64,000 nucleotides of DNA from Chondrus crispus. Its lineage: Eukaryota > Rhodophyta > Florideophyceae > Gigartinales > Gigartinaceae. The position numbers and the translations under genes were made by a program. The first letter of the stretch is position 1. Every line of letters starts with the position of its first letter. Below the pieces are notes generated by a model. That model was given only the letters and a program-made list of their open reading frames with translations. It had not been told where the DNA came from and searched no databases. Location of the stretch: assembly GCF_000350225.1 (NCBI RefSeq), contig NW_005178979.1, positions 32,733 through 96,732 of the forward strand, read 5' to 3'. Positions 54,138 to 64,000 of the stretch are shown here, piece after piece.

Positions 54138-57100
54138 CGGGACAAATATTCTACTACAGCCAGGGACCTAAGACCCGTACGAGATTCAGGGTCGACCGGG
54201 CTGAACCACAATCATTACAACTCGCTATAAAAATTGCCGATAGACTTGGTGGTCTCTTCAATAGTGGTCAGAACTACTTCGGATTCGCAAGATCAACGCC
54301 TAGTTTCACCTCTGCGCCTACACCAATGCAAATTGGGAACATACAACCACGCAGAAGTACGAAACTGTCCCCAGCAGAAAAATAGCGAAGAATTGAGCAT
54401 AGGTTATGCTTTGTCTGTGGTAAACCAAACTGCATAGCCAGAAATCACTGCAACAACCAGAGGCCTAGACCTAACGGGCTTTCCCAAATGAAAAACTAGT
54501 TGTTTCGTCAAATGAAGTCGGCACATTGGCCGATAAATGTACTATAGCCGAAGACAAAACTCCAAAAACACAAAAAATGATAAAATACAAAAAGAAACAG
54601 AATTCAAAAGAGAGTAACGGTAAAAAGTCCGTCAAGGTATGTGCATCCTCACCATACTAGAAGAAAGGAAATACAAAGAGGCAAGCTCTACTAGTATTCG
54701 GCGGGGAGGTGCAAGATGCAGCCGACAATTCCCGTTGCACTATTCTGGTAGACAGTGGGTGCGAGGAAACAGCAATATCAAAGCATATGCAGAGAAATTG
54801 AAGATGAGAAATGAGAATACTAACCTGCGGGGCAGAACTATGGGACCGAACATTTGTTCCTATGGAACGGTGTTGCGAGAACCTTATCATACGGATTGAG
54901 GAAGCTACTATTACCGTACGGCCATACGTGGTAGACTGGATTGTTTGCGATATAATCCTAGGCAAGACGTGGTTATCCGAAGCCAACCCCTTAATCGATT
55001 GGAAAATGAACCGTATGCTCCTTAAACAGAAGGAAAGGTTAATAACTCTGGATGCAGAGGCTCATAAGCATGGGGAAGCTGTAGTATAACTACCAAAAGA
55101 ATTAGATTAGAAATTGGATCCGGCTGTGTAAGGCACGAACCTTACAGACAGCCGGTACCACACGTGCACGGGGGCACGCGCCCCCACGTGTACTATACGT
55201 GTACGACACGTATACAGTCAGCCCCGTCGGCTGACAGTGCCGACTACAGTAGTGCTGCATAGTACAGTACGTACTGTACTAAGCTACGATAGACTAATTG
55301 TACATTAAATAACGGAGCGGACCGGCGGCGGCCAAGGGGGACAAGCACGGACTTGTCCACGACCTACCGCCTAGGTCTGACTTCCAGCTTATCCTAAGGA
55401 AGCTTCTGTTAGCTACCTTAAGGCGAGACCGAGCGCGGGTAGAGGACGCACGAGCACGCGAGCGAGCCTAGATCCACCTCCGCCCGTCAGCGCTGGAACG
55501 TAACCCAGCGCTGCTCCGGGGCGTCGAGGCGTAGATCGGCCCGCGCGTGTGCGCGTCCTCCCCCCGATCCCGCTCTACTACGCTACCCGGGCCCGTGCTC
55601 CGGTTTCGTTAGCTGGTCCGACTTCCCCCGTCTTCTCGTACGTACGGGTCTTCCAGGACTAAGCATACACCCCTATCCGTTTAGGGGTGTTTATGCTACA
55701 GAAGCCCGTCTGACATACATGCTTACGAGTAAACAGTTCGTGAGGCTAGCAATAAAGCAGAAAAGCACCATATATCATGTCCTATTGAAACCTTCTCAAG
55801 AAGAAGGAGAAAATACAATAGAGTCAAGTGGAAAGGACGATTACATGAAACAGTTAGACAGACTCCTGGAAGAACACAAAGGCGTATTCCCGCAAAATCT
55901 GCTTACAAGATTACCTCCGAAAAGATCCATTGAAATAGGAATAGACTTAGAAAAGGATGCAAGACCCAAAATGGGTCCCATCCATAAACTTTCAAGAAAA
56001 GGGCTGGAAGAAATGAAGAAGCAGCTAGAAGAAGCCCTTGGAAATGGATTCATACGCCCAAATATAAGTCCTTGGGGTAGCCCTCTCTTGTTCACTACAA
56101 AGGAAGATGGTGGCCCAAGAATGTGCATCGATTATGGAGCACTCTACAAACAGACTATTAAGAACCAGGTACCCTTACCGAGAATCGATGATGTATGGGA
56201 TCAGGTAGGAGAATCGAAAAACTTCTCCACCATTTATCTAATATCTGGGTATCATCAAATAAGGTTAAGGGATGCTGATACTCAAAAGACAGCATTCCGG
56301 ACTGGATATGGTCAATACGAATTCCTAGTAACGCCCTTTGGATTAAGGGGGCCCCAGGATGCGTCCAGACCCTCATGAACAATATCTTCGGACAACACTT
56401 GGATAAGTTTGTCCTTGTCTACTTAGACGACATCCTTATCTACAGTAAAACGAAAATCATCTGAACCATCTTTGGGCAATACTGCAAATATTGAAGGAGC
56501 ATCAACTATACGAGAAGCACTCAAAGTGTAAATTCCTTTATCATAATCTTGAGTACCTTGGCCAGATAATCAGTGAAAATAGCATTCAAGTGAACCCAAA
56601 GAAAATTGAAGCTGTACAGAAATGGGAAGCTCCTCGCAATGTAAAACAAAATCAAAGCTTTCTTGGACTTTGTAACTACTACTGGAGATTTTTAAAGGGC
56701 TTTGCAACGATAGCAACCCCTTTATAAAATATATCAAGAGAAGATACAACTTTTCAGTGGGGCCCTTCACAAAAAGGCGCATTTGAAGAACTGAAGAGCA
56801 GACTAATAGAGGCTCCCGTACTTCGATATGCAGACCCCAGTTTACCGTATGAAGTAACTTCTGACGCATCTCAAACAAGTTTTGATGCTTCTTGACGCAA
56901 TCTGACGAAACCGGATGTCGTCCGGCAGCATACACTTCACGGAAACTGAATAAAGCAGAACGAGGTTACAGTACACATGAAAGAGAACTTCTCTCTATTG
57001 TGTACTCTTTACAAACTTGGAGACCATACCTACACGGCTCGAAGTTCAAGATACAGACTGGCCATCATCCATTAAAATCCTTGGATTCACAACGAACCTT

Positions 57101-58688
57101 ATCCCGAAAACAAACCCGATGGGTTCAATTCATGCAAGAGTTCGACTACCACATTGATTAAATCAAAGGATATCAGAATACAGTAGGTGATGCATTATCG
57201 AGACAGTATCAGGAATTCCTGCACTTAAGTGCATCAGACATAAGCCATTGTTGTGAAACAGTTGATGGCATTTACACTTGTGAGGGTGGATGAAAATATT
57301 CTCAAAGGCCATGAACGCGAGTACAGAAAGGACCCAGATTTCAAAAATGCGTTGGGAAACCCAGTTGCCCCGTTCAGTAAGAACAGAACCAGCATTTACT
57401 TTGAGAACAAGCTTTGTATTCAAAAATGCAGGATCAGAGAAATCATGTTGCACGATAATCACGAATCTCTCCATGGTGCACATCGAGGACTCAAAAAGAC
57501 ATTACAGTTTGTCAGGAGACATTTGTATTGGCCTAGTATGAACAAAGAACTACATGAATACATCAAGACATGCCCGAAGTGTCAAGAAGCCAAAAGCCTA
57601 ACCCAGGATAAACTCGGAACACTCATACTATTTCCACCACAACCAAAGAATGGGAACAGGTATCTATGGACTTTATTTTAGATCTGCCGAGGACGAATAC
57701 GAACAAAACTGCTATAATTGTTGTTTTGGACAAACTCTCGAAACACACTCATTTATTCTAATTGAATCAAACCATACTGCCAAGGGTGCAGCAGAGGTTT
57801 TCTACTACGAAATATACAAACATCACGGTCTTCCAAGAAAGATAATATCGGATCGTGACACAAGATTCACAAGTGCTTTATGGAATGCAATCATGAAGCT
57901 ACTACGAGTCAAGTTAAACATATCAACCGCCTTCCATCCTCAAACAGATGGACAATCAGAAAGAGCATTCAGAACATTGGAAGAAATGCAACGATGCCTT
58001 GTAAGCTATACTAGAAGAGACTGGAGTAAACACCTACCAGGACTCGAGTTCGCGTACAATAATCACATAAGTGACACAACTAAACAAACTCTTTTTTCCT
58101 AGAGAATGGTCATCACCCACTCTCTGTTTCTGACTCCTACACTCTGACGTAGCAGAAACTCCTAATGTGAGCACGCAAAGGTTTTTGGAGAACTTAAGAA
58201 GACCCAATGATATGGAAAAGCTGTCCATCACAGCTTCGAACGAACAAAACGACGAACAAGTCAAAAAACATAGAAGAGACCATTAATTTAACCAAGAACA
58301 CCAATTAATGCTCTCCGCGAAGAACTTACCGCTCAAGACAGGAAGAAACAAAAGCCTATCACCGAACTACATTGGAACATTCGAAGTCATCGCCATTCTA
58401 GCGGTCGGAAACGCATAAAAGTTGCAACTGGCAGAAAAATATCATAATCTTCATGCTACATTCCACATATATCTTCACAAACCATACTACGACGATCAAT
58501 ACATAAGAACCATCGAATTCGACTCTACGTTTCAGACCAAAGACAAGTCGGCGCCTAAAATTGACATCATATCCCACTGCAACACTCAAGACTCTCTCGA
58601 AATTTTAGTATCAGAAAACTCAAGACACATAATTCAAGACAAATGGATTAATGAACAAGACATTCCAAGTCAAGAGCCTTCTAACTAA
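54138..58688 (+). pseudogene. Ty3/gypsy gag-pol remnant, AT-richer, with a solo LTR inside
   Basis: Begins inside gag (YYSQGPKTRTRFRVDRAEPQ) right after the GC-rich unknown gene, with a TAG before the altered knuckle CFVCGKPNCIARNHC. Protease has TILVDSGCEETAIS and DIILGKTWLSEANPLIDWK. A solo LTR (55102-55699) follows, then RT ([30 protein letters not shown] after a frameshift at 56345), RNase H (YTSRKLNKAERGYSTHEREL) and integrase (HHCC finger, MDFI, ISDRDTRF, FHPQTDGQSERAF). The C-terminal end (FHIYLHKPYYDD) stops at 58688. At least four frameshifts and several stops. Base composition is clearly more AT-rich than the neighbouring elements, suggesting a different lineage or age. Confidence 0.87.
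55102..55699 (+). repeat. GC-rich LTR-like repeat, copy 4, solo LTR with AGAA duplication
   Basis: 598 bp from TTAGATTAG to TTTATGCTAC, with all family features (CACGTGT cluster, GTACATTAAAT, CCGCCTCCGCCCGTCAGCGC, ACACCCC/GGGGTGT hairpin). AGAA lies on both sides (55098-55101, 55700-55703). Removing the repeat and one AGAA makes the host Ty3 frame continuous ([16 protein letters not shown]), which fixes both ends and shows the ends are TTAG...CTAC rather than TG...CA. Confidence 0.87.
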
Positions 58689-58770
58689 CGTTACGTCAAC
58701 TCCATCACATACTATCCGCCGTCAAGCTTATTCGAGGACGAATAAACATCCTAAAAGGGGAGTAGTTGTA

Positions 58771-58856
58771 AGGTATAAAGGACACAAACAGTATGAATGT
58801 CTTTTGTTTTATGAGGTATAAAGGACACACACAGTATGGATGTCTCTTGTTTTATA
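58771..58856 (+). repeat. 43-bp tandem repeat near the start of a 3' LTR
   Basis: Two units beginning AGGTATAAAGGACACA (58771-58813, 58814-58856), just after a purine run CTAAAAGGGGAG and TTGTAAGG at 58766-58773. This fits a polypurine tract followed by the 3' LTR of the Ty3 remnant; the right LTR end is not defined. Confidence 0.65.
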
Positions 58857-59423
58857 CTTTAAATAAGCATGCTGTGCATGTCATTCTAAAAGGGACTGAC
58901 TCCTAGGTTCTTTAAAAGAATGGCATAGAACCGCACTATAACTTCTAAGCCATACCTGAAAGACTTGTCAAAGGAGGAGTACAGTATCCAGTAGTATTAT
59001 AGAGGGTGGTCGGGGAGGTTGAAAGAAAGGACAGAAGCGATTGTATGGAGACTAGTCGTAGAATGAAAGGATAGTTTATTGTAGTCTAGCATGTATCGTA
59101 TTGTTCTAAGTTTCAGCTACGATGCAGATGGTTTAGAGTAATCTTACCGTTCGGTTTCTTATGTCCTTTTTGGAGATGCATTATCGATGGAATAAGGGCG
59201 GTAACCTTTCTTTCATTTTCTTCTATAATCTAGGCAGGCAGTGCAGCAAATTATGAACTAGAAAATGGTACTGTCTCTCAATGCAACCGGCAAGGGAAAA
59301 GCTTTGTGTCCGTCGCGGTGAAAAAGCATCATTAAAGTTGGAATTCAGAGCGGGTAGTGAATGCATTGATACATTTTACTGTAGTACATCGTTTCTTTAC
59401 TTCGTGCCAGTGATGATTAATTA
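58857..59423. other. Rest of a probable 3' LTR; no gene seen
   Basis: AT-rich sequence continuing from the LTR start. No ORF or second copy is available in the window to define its end. Confidence 0.35.
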
Positions 59424-60111
59424 TCATACACGGAAACTCACTGCGATCTGCTGAGAATCATCTGGATTTACAGAACACTTGGGGGAGAGAAACCAATGCA
59501 GGGTGTGCACAAAACGGCTGATCATCTCAAAGCCTATGAATCGACCCGGGTAAACATGTTCCGCAGTGCACATGCCCTTTACTAGATGTCCTCTGAAAAT
59601 CGGCCACCCACAGACAGAAAAGAGCAATTCTACATCCTTGGGCAGGATCATAGCTCAGCCGATGTGCTACTGCGCTCTTTGACTCGATGCAAATCCTGGC
59701 GTACAAGATATCGGTATTTCGGCTGAGACCTTCTGCGTTCAACGTACTTTCTCCGGCGGAAGGTTCACTGTATATGGAACAGATGAAGGATTCCGGCCGA
59801 TCGCCAGGAAGCATCACCACATCCAGTTCCTTCTCCCGAAAAACAAACGTCTTTTTTCGAATTTTCGTTGCTGTTGCGACAGTGTCCCCAGACATCAAGG
59901 CAAGGCCCCAAGAACTTGGACCCTTCATAGACCAGATGGACCAAACAGTATTGCTCGGGAGTAGTGAAATCGATCCACCGCTACCGTCTCTGTTGAATAT
60001 GAGAGAAGCGCAGTCTGTCCCAGAGGAACCAGCAGCACATACTCGACGTACCAAATGCCCAGCATTATCTTCAGAAACGGAATCAAGTACAATGAAGTCT
60101 TTGAAAGGCAT
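59424..60111 (-). CDS. Possible small host gene, unrecognised
   Basis: ATG 60111 opens 194 codons (MPFKDFIVLDSVSEDNAGHL ... TFVFREKELDVVMLPGDRPE) to a stop at 59527. A second frame from 59651 to 59424 (ELLFSVCGWPIFRGHLVKGM ... PDDSQQIAVSFRV) looks more protein-like than the overlapping end of the first, so one frameshift near 59640 may join them into about 230 residues. Mostly beta-strand-like, with no signal or membrane segment. No family recognised. A plus-strand ORF overlaps (59687-60157), so the strand is uncertain. Confidence 0.35.
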
Positions 60112-61516
60112 TTTGGCCTACCTTAACGACCTTCCTTCGTCTCGAGTGAAATATTGAGTGGCAATGTACTGGCAAGGGCGTTTAGATGTTAATTGCAAGC
60201 CTCCGGAAAAACTAGCGCAACGCCAAACTCTCTGTTTTTATTTGTAATCGAGGCGAACTGCGCCGCGTCGTGGCGCGCGCGGTGATATTTTTTATGAAAA
60301 CTATTGCGCTGTCTTCTGGTCCGATAAAACACTGGAGTCCTCGGAGACAGCAAGTGCTCAGCGCCAAGCGAGGGAAGTCACTTCGGTTGGCTGAACGAGT
60401 GAAGCGTTTTGGCTCTTTTGGCGCACTCTTCGCGGGAGAAGTTGTGCTGCGCAATATTTGAGACCATGCAGTGGTTGAACGTGGCCTTTCTCACTGCGTT
60501 TGGGCGCTTTCAATAGTGCTGAACGAAGCAGACTGGCCGGAGGAATGCTACGGCCAGAGCGAAGCTTCCACCTCAGTGTTTGCAGTTTTTAGCTTTCTTT
60601 CAGGTGTATTTGAAGACTGGCCTTGACGTTTGCATTCAGCCGTTTGGCCAATGACGTCCGAATGGGCGGCTTTCCTTGTGAGGACTGGCTTGCCCAATGG
60701 CTTCATGACGATTAGGTTCGCAGGACCACTGCCATCGCTCACAATAGTTAGACCGCAGCCTTGTGGTCAGGACAACCAAACCGGCGCGCATTCCCCACGA
60801 AAGATAGGTTGAAAGAGTTTCCAGCGCAGAGTGGCCTCGCATGCTCTCCTCTGTTGAGAGGATTACAAAACAGTAAAATGGAGCAGAATTGTACAGAACA
60901 CGTGCGACAGCACACGTGAGAAGAGCAGAGACAATGGAAATGGACGAAACAGACTAAAATCATCAGAAGCTTCTCTCGTGACGTGGCATGAAATAAGGCC
61001 GTTCTGTTCGCTGTTTCTGACCGCCGCACAAAATCTCACCCTTTGTTCAATCCTCTGTGCCGTGCTGCACCAGGATTGCCGCAAGATGGTCACTGTTCGG
61101 CTGGGTCTACGGAAGGCATGTGCTTCCATTCCACGTCTTTTAATAGAGAGGGAGGTGTCCTGCAGCACTGGTGAAGTAAGGACTGTAGATAGACGGATTT
61201 GCTCAGCAAGAGGCGCATATCCTGGTCCTGATCGGGCTGCTGTGAGCTCGGCCTGGAGGTGAATCGCTCGCGCTGTGCTTTGACCAGGTTTGCCATAGAT
61301 GTCCCATGACATCCGGTGGGGTTGAACTCTTTGTGTTTTGGTTACAGACGTCTGCATATGTTTTTGCTTGTCTCTTTCGGCTTGTGTGAGCTTTTGAGCT
61401 AAAGAACACGAACGCTATCCACTGTTTTGCGAGTGCGGGCCTACAGTCGTAACATCGAAAGCATACTACCCTTCGAAGCGTACACGAGCAATTACTCGGC
61501 AACGCAATTATCTATC
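60112..61516. other. Intergenic, no gene seen
   Basis: Host-like unique sequence upstream of the prostaglandin E synthase 2-like gene. Several short ORFs on both strands have no recognisable content. No tRNA-like clover or repeat was noticed. Confidence 0.4.
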
Positions 61517-62535
61517 ATGCATAGCGCACTCCAACAGAATTCACGATTATCATATATATGCATGGTCGCCTGCAGTGTGCTTTGGAACAGTAATTCCTCT
61601 CTAAAAGTGATGTCCCCCTATAAAGCAACAACAGAAGCTTCGATTCACTCCATATCCCAGGAGTCCGCCTCCCGACTGTCAAGGCCCGCCGCATTGCTGA
61701 TCTGTGCCTCATCGGCTGCAACAACCTTTGCCCTCGCCTCACAGGCACGTCGCGTCTCGGCGCTCGCCGAATATTCTACAGCCGCTTCTGCGCCCGCTGC
61801 GTCTGACGTCAAAAGCACTCCGGAGATTGTTTTGTACCAGTATGGGGTCTGCCCGTTTTGCAAAAAAGTCCGCGCCTACTTGGACTTCCATGATCTTTCG
61901 TATCGCGTCGTTGAAGTCGATCCGCTGCGCAAGACGGAGCTGGCAAAGTTTGACAAGTCTAACAGGAGGGTCCCCCATCGCCAATCGTTAACGGCGAGCA
62001 AGTGAAAGGCTCGAGCGCCGTTATCGAGCGCGTCGCTACACTCATGGAGCACGGCGGCCACGCGAAGCCCAGCGAGGTGGAGCGACAGTGGCTCGCGTGG
62101 CTGAATGATAAGCTCATCCATTTAGTCGCCCCGAACACATACCGGACGATGAATGAGAGCTTGCAGACATTTGACTACATCGCGGACAAGGCCAAGTTCT
62201 CGTCTGGGCAGCGGGGGACAATCCGATATTCTGCGGCAATCGCGATGTACTTTGTCGCGAGGAAATTGAAGAACAAGTATGGTATTGATGACGAACGGGA
62301 GGCTATTTTGGGAGCTTTTCAGGAGTGGACGAAGGCGATTAAGAAGGGGGGTGGCAAGCTTTTGGATGGGAGGGAAAGTCCTGGCGTCGCAGATTTGAGC
62401 ATGTACGGTGTGCTCAAGAGCATTGAAACCTTTGATACTTTCACGGAGGTTAAGGGAAAGAACGAAGACCTTGCTGAGTGGTTCAACAAAGCGAAGAATG
62501 CCGTCGGGCAACCAGCCGTTACCGTGAGAGAATGA
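61517..62535 (+). CDS. PTGES2: Membrane prostaglandin E synthase 2-like protein, one-base frameshift
   Basis: A glutaredoxin-type domain begins after a long N-terminal extension: IVLYQYGVCPFCKKVRAYLD with the CPFC motif and YRVVEVDPLRKTEL. At 61970-61975 the run of five C breaks the frame; with a one-base correction it continues PPSPIVNGEQVKGSSAVIE and the GST C-terminal-like helical domain (RQWLAWLNDKLIHLVAPNTY, SLQTFDYIADKAKF, KKGGGKLLDGRESPGVADLS) to TGA 62533-62535. Layout and motifs match mPGES-2 (about 375 residues in animals; about 340 here). The extension has an Ala-rich hydrophobic stretch (PAALLICASSAATTFALA) that could be a membrane anchor or targeting signal. ATG 61517, 61562 or 61612 could be the start. 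No introns. Animal family members bind glutathione and heme; the algal role is not known. The frameshift may be a sequencing error. Confidence 0.83.
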
Positions 62536-63194
62536 GAAAATTGGGAGCGGAGATTTTGCTTGCGTGAACGCCAACCTGATTAAGCTTCTTTCTTTAAGGT
62601 CATAAGAAGGAAAAGTCGGTCTATCGATCCAGCGCTGGGTGTTTCGACAAGTGTACAAGTAATGCAGCGAACAAGTGTGGGGATGGATGGAAAAAGGGTC
62701 ACGTTACGTAAACTAGCAAGCGAGTCAGTTAACATTTCCAGAGAGGGGATGTGCGAAACTTTCATTCAACGCGATCAATGAGATTGCGGAAATGCAGCTG
62801 GACATCGATGAGGACAGTCCTTAAGCCGATTCCTCTGTCTAGTTGATTTTACTAGGTATGTACAACGCTATGAGGTTAAAAGGACAAAACCACGCTCTAC
62901 AAAGGTGGTGATTCGTCGTACTATGAACATGCAAGCGTGCAATGCTCACATGCTTCTGCCGTGACTAAAGAAGACCCACGAACGGTTGCTTCCAAAAAGG
63001 CGCGATAGGTTTGACGGGATGGAGCCGAAGTAGTAGGAGCACAAATGGAAGCTGTTACCCCTAGTGTCGACCAAGACGCGCGTTGCGATCTGTGAAGAAA
63101 GCAGGCATGCGAAACATGAGCCCGTCACGGACGTGTTGGTTGGCACAAAATGGGCTCAACCCGCAGTGATCTCCGCATGGCACCCCGCATGGCA
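62536..63194. other. Intergenic between two convergent genes, no gene seen
   Basis: Holds the 3' ends of both neighbours. No ORF, repeat or RNA gene that I can support. Confidence 0.4.
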
Positions 63195-63887
63195 CTAGGT
63201 GTATAGGGCGGGGCAGACATTAAGCGGAGGTGATAGCGCGTCCTCTATGCCTACTACCGGCACAGGTAATGGCCACTCCTCGTACCCTCGGCGGTGTCCT
63301 TTCCCAACTTGTGCGACATCCTGGGGCACATCGAGTGGCTTCTGCGCCAGCTCGGTAAAGCGCCTCTCCTTCTCTCTGTGACGTCGCCAGGCGTCTCTGG
63401 TCTGCAACTGGAGCGAGTGAATCATGTCGGAGACGGACGTGGAAGTCTTCTTGGCGCGCGGCGGGGCAAAATGGCGCGGGCATGCCATATCTGGATCTGT
63501 GGACTGTGCAGGGAACCGAGCGATGATAGGCAGTGGGCGGACGTGGGGCAGCATCGGAGAGTCGAGCTGACGGGGAGTGAAGCGGATGCGGGTGCGGCGG
63601 GGCGGGGCGGGGTTCGCGGGCGGGGCGACGGGTGCGGGCGGGGTGGGCGGGGGAGACGGGAAGAGCTCGATGAGCGGGGGCTGCGGGAAGTGGGCGTCGT
63701 AGGCGGAGAAGAAGGTCGGGGCCGCGGGCGGCTCCCAGTGCGCGGGTGCGGGCGCCGGCGCCGGCGGAAGGGAGCGGGCCTCGTTGCGCGTCTTCGTCGC
63801 TCCCAGGATCCACAGGAAGACGAGGCAGGTGAGCGTCAAGAGCGAGAGGAGGTAGAGACCGGAGAAGAAGATAACGAAAAAGTCCAT
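63195..63887 (-). CDS. Single-pass membrane protein with Pro-rich linker, unrecognised
   Basis: 230 residues from ATG 63887. One hydrophobic helix lies at the very N-terminus (about residues 4-30, FVIFFSGLYLLSLLTLTCLV), followed by a basic patch (KTRNEAR) that predicts a cytosolic C-terminal side. Residues 40-110 are Pro/Ala-rich (PPAPAPAPAHWEPPAAP, PSPPPTPPAPVAPP). The rest is polar and charged, with a helical Arg/Glu-rich segment (DAWRRHREKERRFTELAQKP). No known domain. It could be a type II membrane anchor or an adaptor. Codon use is GC-rich in the linker. The upstream region is lost in poly-G runs, so its promoter cannot be judged. Confidence 0.6.
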   Translation of the reverse strand: MDFFVIFFSGLYLLSLLTLTCLVFLWILGATKTRNEARSLPPAPAPAPAHWEPPAAPTFFSAYDAHFPQPPLIELFPSPPPTPPAPVAPPANPAPPRRTRIRFTPRQLDSPMLPHVRPLPIIARFPAQSTDPDMACPRHFAPPRAKKTSTSVSDMIHSLQLQTRDAWRRHREKERRFTELAQKPLDVPQDVAQVGKGHRRGYEEWPLPVPVVGIEDALSPPLNVCPALYT

Positions 63888-63892
63888 CGCGC

Positions 63893-63990
63893 GGGGGGGG
63901 GGGGGGGGGGGGAAAGAATGGGGGGCAAGGGATGGGGGGGGGGGGGGGGGGGGGTCCCAGGGGGGAAAAAAAACCGGGGGGGGGGGGGGG
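63893..63990. repeat. Three long poly-G runs
   Basis: Runs of 20, 21 and 15 G at 63893-63912, 63934-63954 and 63976-63990, separated by short mixed bases. This looks like low-quality or artefactual sequence at a contig end rather than biology. Confidence 0.7.
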
Positions 63991-64000
63991 CAAGGGGGAG

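Noticed and set aside
63220-63993. 257-codon minus-strand ORF with Pro-rich start
   Set aside because: Its start lies in poly-G artefact and its translation is low-complexity; the overlapping frame with a membrane helix is more credible.

Overview
The window looks like repeat-dominated nuclear DNA of a eukaryotic alga. I infer a red alga, probably a florideophyte, because the few host-like genes have no visible introns and the copia, Ty3, PIF-like and DDE transposase remnants resemble those known from red algae and oomycete-type genomes. This is an inference; I could not run a search. A run of exactly 100 N at 40319-40418 shows that this is a scaffold.

Layout. 1-4631 (minus) is the 5' part of a Ty3/gypsy gag-pol gene that is open throughout and runs off the left edge. 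5002-7024 (plus) is a 5'-truncated Ty1/copia pol with one stop. 8033-9727 is a decayed pogo-like transposase gene. 10114-10742 is the first of four copies of a ~0.6 kb GC-rich LTR-like repeat (others at 18803-19390, 50183-50809 and 55102-55699). 10926-15465 (minus) is a second Ty3 element, cut by a 2,096-bp TIR element at 12274-14369 that sits on a TA duplication and has a mostly intact transposase gene. 15509-22030 holds two nested LTR elements for which only gag is visible. 22094-25619 (minus) is a Helitron Rep pseudogene with no helicase. 26317-27363 is an unrecognised gene with a TATA box upstream.

27364-40000 holds GC-rich repeats, two more pogo-like pseudogenes (one split by a 676-bp insertion), a DDE_Tnp_4 remnant, and a second TA/TIR element (37731-39927) with an intact 535-residue transposase. 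39930-48245 (minus) is a GalEa-like copia element, split by a PIF/Harbinger element at 42417-45042 and by the scaffold gap. 48812-50182 is a third copia remnant. 51158-54080 is a decayed gene of about 970 codons that I do not recognise. 54138-58688 is an AT-richer Ty3 pseudogene carrying a solo LTR. The last 5 kb is host-like: a possible small gene, a membrane prostaglandin E synthase 2-like gene with a one-base frameshift, and a single-pass membrane protein next to long poly-G runs.

How the parts relate. This is a record of nested transposition, and several insertions can be undone exactly: removing 12274-14369 plus one TA restores the Ty3 frame, removing the solo LTR plus one AGAA restores a protease-RT frame, and removing 29714-30389 plus one 6-bp repeat joins two halves of a pogo-like gene. 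Possible mobile activity remains in the Ty3 ORF at 1-4631, the DD36D transposase at 37928-39535 and the PIF transposase at 43663-44847.
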